A DNA stretch of 7,818 bases, from assembly GCA_013153655.1 (NCBI GenBank), contig JAADEB010000141.1, forward strand, positions 1 through 7,818, written 5' to 3'. The notes under the pieces are model-generated. The model saw nothing but the letters and a program-made list of their open reading frames with translations. It did no database searches and was not told the DNA's origin. This DNA comes from Chlorobiota bacterium (lineage in GTDB: Bacteria; Bacteroidota; Bacteroidia; Flavobacteriales; Flavobacteriaceae). This document shows positions 1-6,100 of the stretch, piece by piece (position 1 is the stretch's first letter; each line of letters begins with the position of its first letter). The translations under genes were made by a program, and so were the position numbers.

Positions 1-203
1 TCGTAGAAACCTTTACATTCGGTACATTTGTCGGGAACGATGTAGTAGAAATCTTCCGACAGAGGTTCGTGTTCCGTATCGTCGTCGATACAAGTTCCGT
101 CCGACATGCGCCAAGGTTCGCCGGGTTCGTAGATGGCGTTGTTGGGACATTCGGAAACGCATGCACCGCAGTTGATGCAGTCTTCGGTAATTTTGAGTGC
201 CAT
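1..203 (-). CDS. 4Fe-4S dicluster ferredoxin, N-terminal part (cut by window edge)
   Basis: A small soluble electron-transfer protein with two [4Fe-4S] clusters. Reading leftward from the ATG at 203-201, the frame is open for 67 codons to the window edge, so the C-terminus is missing. It begins MALKITEDCINCGACVSECP: Cys9, Cys12, Cys15 and Cys19-Pro are the C-x2-C-x2-C-x3-C-P pattern of one cluster site. Cys60 and Cys63 (DKCTECKGF) start the second site, whose remaining cysteines lie outside the window. About 40 residues separate the two sites, an insertion typical of the longer bacterial-type dicluster ferredoxins rather than the minimal clostridial form. It is divergent from the acyl-CoA reductase gene. 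From memory, in Bacteroidota this ferredoxin is often followed by serC and serA; that cannot be checked here. The redox partner is unknown. Confidence 0.93.
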   Translation of the reverse strand, partial: MALKITEDCINCGACVSECPNNAIYEPGEPWRMSDGTCIDDDTEHEPLSEDFYYIVPDKCTECKGFY

Positions 204-205
204 AG

Positions 206-231
206 TTGTATGGTTTTTTGGTTTATCTTTG
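206..231 (+). promoter_or_regulatory. Probable promoter of the acyl-CoA reductase gene
   Basis: TATCTTTG at 224-231 matches the TAnnTTTG -7 box and lies 29 bases before the ATG at 261. The best -33 candidate is TTG at 206-208, with a rather short 15-base spacer, so only the -7 box is convincing. It lies within the same 57-bp gap as the oppositely directed ferredoxin promoter, so the two transcription units could interfere or be co-regulated. Confidence 0.5.
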
Positions 232-240
232 TTAGTGCGA

Positions 241-268
241 CAAATATAACTATTTTTTGAATGACCAA
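241..268 (-). promoter_or_regulatory. Promoter of the ferredoxin gene
   Basis: On the minus strand TATATTTG (248-241) is a perfect TAnnTTTG -7 box of the Bacteroidota primary sigma factor. A TTTG lies 17 bases upstream (about 269-266), acceptable as the -33 element. The expected transcription start is near 234, about 30 bases before the ATG at 203. The -33 element lies inside the first codons of the divergent acyl-CoA reductase gene. This is a consensus match only. Confidence 0.65.
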
Positions 269-1361
269 ACAAAGCATACAGGCAGATTTTGAGAAATTAG
301 GCCGTTTTTTGGCACAATTCGGACCGGAAGGTTCCCGCGATGCGCAACTTCCGGGTAATGACATTTTCTACGAACCCATGCACATACTCGTGGAGCGGGC
401 GCGCGAAAGCAATCCTTGGTTTACGGAGGAAAACGTTCGCCGCGCCTTCGCCTATTGGGCGGACGCTTTGCAGGGAGACAAAATCCGGAAATGGCTCGAC
501 GCCTACGATTTTCCCGAAAATCCCGAACCCAAAAAAGTCGGTATCATCATGGCGGGCAATATTCCTTTGGTGGGATTGCACGACTTGCTGTCCGTATTGG
601 CTTCGGGACACAGGGCGGTGGTGAAAATGTCGTCATCCGACAACAAGTTTATTCCGCTTTTGGTGAAATATTTGGAACATATCAATCCCGAATGGAAAGG
701 ACGAGTGGAATTCCGCGACGGCTTGATGAAAGATGCGGAGGCTTTTATCGCCACCGGAAGCGACAATTCGGCGCGCTACTTCGATTATTATTTCGGTAAA
801 TATCCGCATATCATCCGCCGCAACCGTAACGGCGTGGCCGTGCTTACGGGCAACGAAACGGATGAAGAATTGGAAAAACTGGCCGACGACATCATGCTCT
901 ACTACGGTTTGGGTTGCCGCAATGTGTCCAAAATGTTCGTGCCGCGCGGTTTTGACCTCAACCGCCTCTTCAAGGCCTTGCTCCGTTACGGTCATTATAT
1001 CGACGATAAAAAATACCGCAACAATTACGATTACAACAAGGCCGTGTTTATCATGAGCACCGACGAGGCCGAGCGCCAATCCCTCATCGACAACGGTTTG
1101 GTGTTGCTCAAACGCGACCACCGCTATGCCTCACCCATTGGCGTGTTGTTCTATGAGCATTACGACGATTTGGAAGATGTGAAGAAAATTCTGGCTCATG
1201 ACAAGGACAAAATCCAAGTGGTGGTGTCCGGGGCGGATATTCCCGGCGCCGTTGCTTTCGGTACCACGCAGCAACCCGAATTGTGGGACTATGCCGACGG
1301 AGTGGATACCATGCGTTTTCTTCTGGATTTGCACAAAAGAGATAAAGATGAAAGGAATTAA
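261..1361 (+). CDS. Acyl-CoA reductase, LuxC family
   Basis: A 366-residue NADPH-dependent acyl-CoA/acyl-protein reductase of the LuxC branch of the aldehyde-dehydrogenase fold, expected to reduce a fatty acyl thioester to an aldehyde in the cytoplasm. Cys219 in GLGCRNVSK (216-224) is at the position of the acyl-accepting catalytic cysteine. A nucleotide-binding region runs through IIMAGNIPLVGLHDLL (95-110) and FIATGSDNSARYFDYYFGKY (162-181). The C-terminal LWDYADGVDTMRFL (341-354) is conserved in this family. LuxC of luminous bacteria is longer (about 480 residues), and none of luxA, luxB, luxD or luxE is nearby, so this is not a light system. There is no Shine-Dalgarno site; the A/T-rich leader is normal for the phylum. 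The stop overlaps the next start by 14 bases. The family assignment is strong from motifs; the physiological substrate is unknown. Confidence 0.88.
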   Translation: MTKQSIQADFEKLGRFLAQFGPEGSRDAQLPGNDIFYEPMHILVERARESNPWFTEENVRRAFAYWADALQGDKIRKWLDAYDFPENPEPKKVGIIMAGNIPLVGLHDLLSVLASGHRAVVKMSSSDNKFIPLLVKYLEHINPEWKGRVEFRDGLMKDAEAFIATGSDNSARYFDYYFGKYPHIIRRNRNGVAVLTGNETDEELEKLADDIMLYYGLGCRNVSKMFVPRGFDLNRLFKALLRYGHYIDDKKYRNNYDYNKAVFIMSTDEAERQSLIDNGLVLLKRDHRYASPIGVLFYEHYDDLEDVKKILAHDKDKIQVVVSGADIPGAVAFGTTQQPELWDYADGVDTMRFLLDLHKRDKDERN

Positions 1362-1929
1362 ATATATCTTTTGGACGGTCGTCGTGGCGGGATTCATCCT
1401 CACCCAAGCCTGTAAGCCTAAGGTAAAATGGACCGACAAATTGAGCGACAAGGAGCGCAGCCTGCTTTTGGACCGCCGGTTGGTTCCGCGGGCCGCTTCT
1501 TTGGCCGACACTGTGGTGTTTCATGTAGAGCGTCGCTCGCTTCCCAACGGCGAAGCCTTGATTATCCAGTTAAAACCGCATGAAGGCGCTCCCTGCAACG
1601 CACCGCTTTGCGGACGCGTGATTTGGAACGATACGGTCAACCGCCGTATTCAGGCAAGTCCGTGGCTCGCGTTGCAAAATTCGGGTGATATGAAATTCCT
1701 CACCGCCGACGATAAGGCCGTCTATACCGAATATTTCGACGCTGCCGAAGATCAATTGCGTTATTACGCCTACCGCTTTGCCGACGGAAAAACCTACCGA
1801 ACCGGCTGGATTTCGAGCCTCTATCTTTTCCGTCCCGAAAAAACCGATTGGTCCAAGGGAACCTACACCCTGTTTTCCATGCAGGAAAAACTGGAATTGA
1901 GCAAGCGCTGGCGTCCGGTGGAGGAGTAA
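1348..1929 (+). CDS. Small lipoprotein of unknown function
   Basis: A 193-residue protein I do not recognise. It starts MKGIKYIFWTVVVAGFILTQ and then Ala21-Cys22. The LTQAC sequence fits the permissive lipobox rule (residues -4 to +1), though it lacks the usual Leu at -3, so it is probably a lipoprotein anchored in the inner or outer membrane. Mature features are a basic/charged start (KPKVKWTDKLSDKERSLLLD, 23-42), a Cys pair in APCNAPLCG that could form a disulfide in the periplasm, and an aromatic-rich C-terminal half (YYAYRF, SSLYLF) ending RWRPVEE. There are no transmembrane segments after the signal peptide. I chose ATG 1348 rather than the in-frame ATG at 1198, because only 1348 gives a signal peptide at the N-terminus and the longer form would lie inside the reductase gene. 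The 14-base overlap with that gene suggests translational coupling. Confidence 0.82.
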   Translation: MKGIKYIFWTVVVAGFILTQACKPKVKWTDKLSDKERSLLLDRRLVPRAASLADTVVFHVERRSLPNGEALIIQLKPHEGAPCNAPLCGRVIWNDTVNRRIQASPWLALQNSGDMKFLTADDKAVYTEYFDAAEDQLRYYAYRFADGKTYRTGWISSLYLFRPEKTDWSKGTYTLFSMQEKLELSKRWRPVEE

Positions 1930-1943
1930 ACTTGTCTAAATGG

Positions 1944-1985
1944 CGTTGACCGTTATTGGTTTGTTCTGTCGGTTAGTGTTTTTTT
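1944..1985 (+). terminator. Probable rho-independent terminator after the lipoprotein gene
   Basis: CGTTGACCG (1944-1952) can pair with CGGTTAGTG (1970-1978), giving nine pairs of which three are G-U. The loop is 17 bases, and a run of seven T follows immediately (1979-1985). It begins 15 bases after the stop codon, the expected place. The wobbles and long loop make it moderate in strength. CTGTC (1966-1970) with GACAG (1986-1990) offers a competing fold. Confidence 0.5.
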
Positions 1986-2260
1986 GACAGGTGACCGGTT
2001 ACGGATGCGATTTCCGGGAGCGGAAAACAGCAAATGCGGAATATAGATTTTCTCGTATTGAGGATATAAAAAATCGTCCAGCTAAGTCCCGTCCAGCAAG
2101 GATCCTGTTGTGAGAAGGATGCGGTGTTGGTAGAATGAATAATAAGAAAAATCCGCTAAGTCCCGGAGGGTCGTAGTGTAGGTAGGCCGTTAGGGACGAG
2201 GTGTTGGTAGCCGGCATAAAAATACCGGTTAATGGCATTTTATTTTTAAATCCGGGGAAT
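1986..2260. other. Gene-free convergent spacer
   Basis: This is the bulk of the 378-base gap between the convergent lipoprotein and outer-membrane protein genes. I see no credible gene: the 79-codon minus-strand frame at 1999-2238 has low-complexity, unconvincing composition and runs over the repeats. It holds a perfect six-base hairpin, TTTCCG-GGAG-CGGAAA (2011-2026), with no T-run. A two-copy tandem repeat (2081-2210) follows, then a short inverted repeat, CCGGCA...TACCGG (2211-2228), with one wobble on the minus strand. Confidence 0.6.
2081..2210. repeat. Imperfect two-copy tandem repeat
   Basis: Two copies share the same two 11-base blocks in the same order. GCTAAGTCCCG is at 2081-2091 and 2155-2165; GGTGTTGGTAG is at 2123-2133 and 2200-2210. 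The blocks are 31 bases apart in copy 1 and 34 in copy 2, and the copies are offset by 74 to 77 bases. The sequence between blocks is largely diverged. In copy 1 it can form a hairpin (ATCCT at 2102-2106 with AGGAT at 2116-2120). In copy 2 GTCCC (2160-2164) can pair with GGGAC (2193-2197). It may be a remnant of an intergenic repeat family or of a structured RNA; nothing here decides. Confidence 0.7.
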
Positions 2261-2287
2261 AAAAAAGCCGCCTTGGGGGGCGGCTTT
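2261..2287 (-). terminator. Rho-independent terminator of the outer-membrane protein gene
   Basis: A nine-base perfect stem, AAAGCCGCC (2264-2272) with GGCGGCTTT (2279-2287), closes a six-base loop. On the minus strand it ends in a run of T that continues to 2261. It lies 20 bases past the stop codon at 2310-2308, so it clearly serves that gene. Confidence 0.88.
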
Positions 2288-2307
2288 CGGCTTTGAATTA
2301 TGAGGGA

Positions 2308-3378
2308 TTAGAATTTGTATCCGATACCCAGGCTTCCACCGGTGTAATTACCGATATTGGCTTGGAGTTGGAGATACCATTTTTTCCAATCGGCACGAAT
2401 ACCGGCTTCACCGAAGGCGGCGAAGTAGGCATTTTGGATGTCGAGCGGATCGTCGATATCTTCTGCAACGACGGAGAACGAGCCGGTGGGGTCGCTTTCG
2501 TATATGGGATAAGTGCCCACGAGTTTTAAGCTTGAATTGCCGGCCACCATACCACCTCCCACATATATGCGGTAATGTTTTCCGAACAGGTAGGCATAAT
2601 GCGTAGCTAAGGAGAAGGAAGTGTAGTCGAGCAATAATTTTTGATTATCGTACGGTCCGCTTTGATTTCCAGAAGTGGAAGCGTTTACCGTTACGCCAGA
2701 AGGTTTTACATCCAGGAGGGAATAACCGTGGAAATATCCGGCGCTTGTTGCTACGGAAATTTCATGTTTTTTTTCATCGAGGCCGATGGCCGAAGTAAGG
2801 TTGTATTGGGCTGCTCCACGCACCATGAAAATATTCAAGTCGGTGGTAGGAACGGGAACCAGGGGGATTAATCCCAGAGAGAAATTCCATTTGGCGGTGC
2901 TGTAATTCAGGTCGATGTAGGGGATGGGAAATCCGGGATAGCCGGAACCGGTGGGGGATTTGAATTTGAAAGCGGGTTCGCCGGTAAATTGGCTTTTTTT
3001 CTTGGATTGGATGTAAATGTAGGAGGTAGAGTCGCCGAAGATGGTTTGGGCTTCATCGTTGTTGGGATCTTCGGCTTCCAGGGTTTCCAGGTTTAAGGCG
3101 TTAACGTGATAGGTGCGATCGGATTCGGGAGAAATAAGAAAAACGGTTTTAAAACCTACGGAAAACTTTTTGTCACCGAAGCGGTTAAAGCCGGTATAAT
3201 TGAATTCTCCCAGGCTGTAAATAAGAGCCTTATTGAGCGGCGCAATGTAAGCATCAACCAATTTGTTGGCATCCGCCACGCCTCCTTGGATCAAATCACC
3301 GGTTTGTGCGGTTTCCTGAGCAGACAAATAGCTCCATGTCATGAGATTGAGACTGATAAGTAAAATCCATTTTTTCAT
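2308..3378 (-). CDS. Secreted beta-barrel-like outer-membrane protein, resembles DUF6588
   Basis: A 356-residue exported protein. It has a Sec signal peptide, MKKWILLISLNLMTWSYLSA, with likely cleavage before QETAQ (residue 21). The rest alternates polar and aromatic/aliphatic residues in the manner of antiparallel beta-strands (for example KWNFSLGLIPLVPVP and KWYLQLQANIGNYTGGSLG). It ends in GIGYKF: a C-terminal aromatic is the usual outer-membrane barrel signal. The early segment GVADANKLVDAYIAPLNKAL (33-52) recalls, from memory, the DUF6588 family common in Bacteroidota, whose function is unknown. There are no cysteines for a lipid anchor at the cleavage site. It is a single-gene unit with its own promoter and terminator. 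A general outer-membrane role is likely; the ligand or function is not visible. Confidence 0.85.
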   Translation of the reverse strand: MKKWILLISLNLMTWSYLSAQETAQTGDLIQGGVADANKLVDAYIAPLNKALIYSLGEFNYTGFNRFGDKKFSVGFKTVFLISPESDRTYHVNALNLETLEAEDPNNDEAQTIFGDSTSYIYIQSKKKSQFTGEPAFKFKSPTGSGYPGFPIPYIDLNYSTAKWNFSLGLIPLVPVPTTDLNIFMVRGAAQYNLTSAIGLDEKKHEISVATSAGYFHGYSLLDVKPSGVTVNASTSGNQSGPYDNQKLLLDYTSFSLATHYAYLFGKHYRIYVGGGMVAGNSSLKLVGTYPIYESDPTGSFSVVAEDIDDPLDIQNAYFAAFGEAGIRADWKKWYLQLQANIGNYTGGSLGIGYKF

Positions 3379-3407
3379 AGCATTCGTTTTTAATGTTACT
3401 TATGTTT

Positions 3408-3415
3408 CAAATATA
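3408..3415 (-). promoter_or_regulatory. Promoter -7 box of the outer-membrane protein gene
   Basis: On the minus strand TATATTTG (3415-3408) is a perfect TAnnTTTG box, 30 bases before the ATG at 3378. No good TTTG lies at the expected -33 distance; the nearest (3429-3426) is only ten bases away. The box lies just downstream of the rplI terminator, so the gene is probably expressed independently of the ribosomal operon. Confidence 0.55.
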
Positions 3416-3437
3416 AATATTTTAACAAATAATTGGT

Positions 3438-3477
3438 TTAAAAATAAGCCCCTTTTACAAATCAAAGCAAAAGGGGC
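3438..3477 (-). terminator. Rho-independent terminator of the rpsF-rpsR-rplI operon
   Basis: A perfect nine-base stem pairs GCCCCTTTT (minus strand, 3477-3469) with AAAAGGGGC (3456-3448) around a 12-base loop, followed on the minus strand by TTATTTTTAAA. It begins 18 bases after the rplI stop. The stem is strong and correctly oriented. Confidence 0.88.
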
Positions 3478-3494
3478 AAAAGTTATGCCAAAGT

Positions 3495-4043
3495 TTATTC
3501 GGAAACTTGTTCCGGACTATTGTCTCCTTTGGTGGTATCTTGAACTTGTTCGGCCGTTTCTTGAACGGGTTCTTCGGTTTTTTGAGGTTTTTCTTCCTCC
3601 AATTTCACCACTTCGAAGGGCAGATCCACGATCACTTCACGGTGGAGGCGTACCACGGCGTTGTATTTACCGAGGCGTTTGACGTTGCCGCCCACCACTT
3701 TGATGAATTTACGTTCGATGTCGAAGCCGGCTTCTTGGAGGTATTTTTCCAGGTCGGCGTTGTTGATCGAACCGAAGAGTTTGCCCATTTTTCCAGCCTT
3801 GGCGGGAATTTTGATATCCAGTTCTTTGAGTTTTTCGGCCAGTTGTTTGGCTTTTTCGATGATATCTTTTTCCTTATGCGCTTGTTGGCGGAGTTTTTCG
3901 GCCAATTCTTTTTTGGCGCCGGGCGTAGCCATTTTGGCATAGCCTTGCGGAATGAGGTAGTTGCGCGCGTAGCCGTTTTTCACTTCCACCACGTCGTCTT
4001 TAAAACCCAGATTGGGTACGTCTTTCAGCAAAATTATTTCCAT
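3495..4043 (-). CDS. rplI: 50S ribosomal protein bL9 with acidic C-terminal extension
   Basis: bL9 binds 23S rRNA at the base of the L1 stalk and helps keep the reading frame. The N-terminal domain carries the family signature (GFKDDVVEVKNGYARNYLIP, 13-32). A long lysine/glutamate-rich helix (about 41-76) connects to a C-terminal domain with KLFGSINNADLEKYLQ (88-103) and GKYNAVVRLHREVIVDLPFEVV (125-146). Usual bL9 is about 147 to 150 residues, so the protein is extended by some 34 residues (149-182) rich in Glu, Gln, Thr and Pro, probably disordered. It is the last gene of the operon, seven bases after rpsR, and is followed by a strong terminator. Confidence 0.97.
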   Translation of the reverse strand: MEIILLKDVPNLGFKDDVVEVKNGYARNYLIPQGYAKMATPGAKKELAEKLRQQAHKEKDIIEKAKQLAEKLKELDIKIPAKAGKMGKLFGSINNADLEKYLQEAGFDIERKFIKVVGGNVKRLGKYNAVVRLHREVIVDLPFEVVKLEEEKPQKTEEPVQETAEQVQDTTKGDNSPEQVSE

Positions 4044-4050
4044 GGCGTCA

Positions 4051-4341
4051 TTATTTTAAAAGGTCCGTAGTAAAAGGCAGAAGTGCCAAGTGACGTGCAC
4101 GTTTGATAGCTTGTGCCACGCGGCGTTGGTTGCGCTGGCTCAGTCCGGTAATACGGCGCGGCAGAATTTTGCCTTGCTCGTTGACGAATTGCAACAGAAA
4201 ATCGGGATCTTTGTAATCCACGTATTTGATGCCCCATTTTTTCAGGCGGTCGGTTTTCTTAACCTGCTTCTTGGTTTCGATATCCAGCGGGGTGAGATAA
4301 CGGATTTCGCTTTCCTTCTTGTTATTTCCCAGTAACGACAT
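4051..4341 (-). CDS. rpsR: 30S ribosomal protein bS18
   Basis: A 96-residue small-subunit protein that binds 16S rRNA as a heterodimer with bS6 in the platform. The core from KYVDYKDPDFLLQFVNEQGK through LPRRITGLSQRNQRRVAQAI to KRARHLALLPF is typical of bS18. The N-terminus is about 20 residues longer than in E. coli (75 residues), which is common in related bacteria. It lies five bases after the rpsF stop and seven bases before the rplI start, so the three genes are co-transcribed and probably translationally coupled. No zinc-binding cysteines are present, so it is the zinc-independent form. Confidence 0.97.
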   Translation of the reverse strand: MSLLGNNKKESEIRYLTPLDIETKKQVKKTDRLKKWGIKYVDYKDPDFLLQFVNEQGKILPRRITGLSQRNQRRVAQAIKRARHLALLPFTTDLLK

Positions 4342-4346
4342 AAGGC

Positions 4347-4694
4347 TTAGGCTTTTTGTTTTTGTTGGATTTTCTTACGGCGTTTCTCAGCCCACTCGGC
4401 GGCATATTTGTCCAATTTCACTACCAAGTGTCGCATAACGCGCTCGTCCCGGCGAAATTCCAGGTCGAGGCGTTGGATGAGTTCCGGATCGGCTTTGAAT
4501 TCCATCAAATAGTAGAATCCGGTCTTTTTGTGTTGAATCGGATAGGCCAATTTTTTCAGCCCCCAGTTTTCTTCCCAAATGATTTCCGCACCTTTTTCGG
4601 TGAGAAAATCTTTGAACTTTTGCACGGTTTCCTTTACCTGATCCTCAGATAAAACGGGAGTTAAAATGAAAACCGTTTCGTAATGATTCTTCAT
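4347..4694 (-). CDS. rpsF: 30S ribosomal protein bS6
   Basis: A 115-residue bS6, partner of bS18 on the 30S platform. The start MKNHYETVFILTPVLSEDQV has the family's YET-(V/I)-(F/V)-I-L strand. GLKKLAYPIQHKKTGFYYLM (46-65) and LEFRRDERVMRHLVVKLD (78-95) are the conserved RNA- and S18-binding strands. The basic tail (AEKRRKKIQQKQKA) is typical of the phylum and lacks the Glu run added to the E. coli protein. It is the first gene of rpsF-rpsR-rplI; a promoter -7 box is 32 bases upstream. Confidence 0.97.
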   Translation of the reverse strand: MKNHYETVFILTPVLSEDQVKETVQKFKDFLTEKGAEIIWEENWGLKKLAYPIQHKKTGFYYLMEFKADPELIQRLDLEFRRDERVMRHLVVKLDKYAAEWAEKRRKKIQQKQKA

Positions 4695-4725
4695 ACTGTG
4701 TAACTTGCGTTAAATAAATTGCGTG

Positions 4726-4733
4726 CAAATATA
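4726..4733 (-). promoter_or_regulatory. Promoter -7 box of the rpsF operon
   Basis: On the minus strand TATATTTG (4733-4726) is a perfect TAnnTTTG box. The A/T-rich tract at 4734-4750 lies upstream, but no clear TTTG is at -33. Transcription would start near 4719, giving a leader of about 25 bases, too short for a bS6:bS18 leader structure. Confidence 0.6.
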
Positions 4734-4867
4734 GGAATTATTTTTTTAAACCTATCCCGGTCTATTGGAAAGGCCTGCCTCAATAATTATCAACCGTTGG
4801 TGATAAGCGGACGGGAATACCGGTTTAATCTTTTCCTAAACTATTTATGGTCTCACCCAATATTGAT

Positions 4868-6055
4868 TTAATGTTCATGACCGCTTTCGTCTCCACGCAG
4901 TAGAAAAAATCCTCCTTTGACCAGCACCGTATCTTTTTTTGTAAGCACCGGACTGAGGATTTCCACATATCCTTCATATGTTTTGCCGGTTTTGGCGGGA
5001 ATTTTTTCCAAGATTATTTTTCCGTCTTTTTCGCCTTTTTTGACCAGGATAAATTTCATATCGCCTTCGTCCAGGACGGCGGTTTCGGGTAAAGCCTGTG
5101 CCCGCCGTGTCTCGTAAATGATGCGTACATCGGTAAACATTTCAGGAAGCAGATCTCCGGCTTCTTTTTCCCTGTCGATGTGGCCATGAACATTGACATA
5201 ACGTTTTACGGGGTCGATTTTTTTGCCTATGAGGAAAATAGTGCCTGTATAGGTTTTTTCCGGATTATTGGGAAGGTTGAACAGAAATTTTTGCCCTTTA
5301 CGGATTTTGTGAATATCTTTTTCAAAAACTTTGATTTCCACGTGTTTATGGTTTGTATTCCATATTTCCATGGCGGGTTTTTCCGTTCCGGTGAATTCGC
5401 CTTTGGTGATATTAATATCCGAAACATAACCGCTGATGGGAGCACGTACCGATACGGTGGAACGCATATTGTTTTCCGTCAGTGAAGTGGGGTCGATGCC
5501 CAACATACGCAGTTTCTTTTCCAAGGCTTTTTTGCCGGCCAAAGCCGTTTTGTAGTCCGCTTGGGTTTTGAGGAAATTTTTGGCCGAGCTGATTTGTTCC
5601 CGGTACAGTTGTTTTTGGCGTTCATATTCCGATTTGAGGTATGCGCTTTGTTCTTTCAGTTGCAAATAGCGTTGTTGCCATTCGATATATTCGGGATTGC
5701 TGAGAGTGAAAAGCACTTGTCCGCGGCGCACGTAATCACCTTCAATGAGGTTCATGGACTGTACGTAGCCGCCGAAGACGGGACTTACGGCCGCCCTATT
5801 CTTCGGAGGAACGCCAATCATGCCGTTGGTACGAACAAAGGAAGCGAATTCGTGTTCTCCGGCGGTTCCCCATTGCATGTGATTTGCCTTAAACTGTCGG
5901 GGGGTGATATGGATGAAATGTTCGTTTGTGGGATTATCTGTTTTTTGCTCCGATGATGTTGTGGCGACGGGGTTTTCGTTTTCAACGCCGTTCTGGCAAG
6001 CGCCGGAGAGCATTATCGTAAAAAGCATTAGAAATATGAAAGATGTATGTTTCAT
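4868..6055 (-). CDS. Periplasmic adaptor lipoprotein of a heavy-metal RND pump (CusB/CzcB type)
   Basis: A 395-residue membrane-fusion protein that bridges the inner-membrane RND pump and the outer-membrane channel. The signal peptide ends in a perfect lipobox, LSGAC, with lipidated Cys20. It has two biotinyl-lipoyl half-motifs (about 88-119, AAVSPVFGGYVQSMNLIEGD; and 199-232, STVSVRAPISGYVSDINITK). Between them is an alpha-helical hairpin (about 122-185, rich in Gln, Lys, Glu and Leu). A beta-barrel (about 236-315) and membrane-proximal domain follow. The tail GDESGHEH has two His that could bind metal, consistent with a metal substrate. It lies 45 bases after the pump/outer-membrane-factor gene with no promoter between, so the two form an operon. 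Which metal is exported is not visible here. Confidence 0.92.
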   Translation of the reverse strand: MKHTSFIFLMLFTIMLSGACQNGVENENPVATTSSEQKTDNPTNEHFIHITPRQFKANHMQWGTAGEHEFASFVRTNGMIGVPPKNRAAVSPVFGGYVQSMNLIEGDYVRRGQVLFTLSNPEYIEWQQRYLQLKEQSAYLKSEYERQKQLYREQISSAKNFLKTQADYKTALAGKKALEKKLRMLGIDPTSLTENNMRSTVSVRAPISGYVSDINITKGEFTGTEKPAMEIWNTNHKHVEIKVFEKDIHKIRKGQKFLFNLPNNPEKTYTGTIFLIGKKIDPVKRYVNVHGHIDREKEAGDLLPEMFTDVRIIYETRRAQALPETAVLDEGDMKFILVKKGEKDGKIILEKIPAKTGKTYEGYVEILSPVLTKKDTVLVKGGFFLLRGDESGHEH

Positions 6056-6100
6056 GATGATAATTTTTTAAGTTAATGAAGACAAAATGATTTATTGATA

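Noticed and set aside
633..1121. 162-codon minus-strand frame opposite the reductase
   Set aside because: Antisense shadow of the acyl-CoA reductase; composition mirrors its codons and there are no signals of its own.
1198..1347. Longer start for the lipoprotein gene
   Set aside because: It would put 50 residues of out-of-frame reductase sequence ahead of a clear signal peptide.
261..1361. Bioluminescence (lux) locus
   Set aside because: Only a LuxC-like reductase is present; no luciferase, transferase or synthetase gene is nearby, and such solitary reductases occur in non-luminous Bacteroidota.
1999..2238. 79-codon minus-strand open frame in the convergent spacer
   Set aside because: Its translation has no recognisable domain, reads through both tandem repeat copies, and has no promoter box or ribosome-binding context.
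3507..4070. 187-codon plus-strand frame opposite rplI
   Set aside because: Phe/Glu-rich antisense shadow of a certain ribosomal protein gene.
4695..4733. bS6:bS18 autoregulatory leader upstream of rpsF
   Set aside because: The predicted leader is about 25 bases and shows no hairpin with the CCG motif.
4787..4806. Inverted repeat TTATCA...TGATAA after the adaptor gene as a terminator
   Set aside because: The stem is only six A/T-rich pairs plus a mismatch and no T-run follows on the minus strand, so the end of the efflux operon transcript is undetermined.
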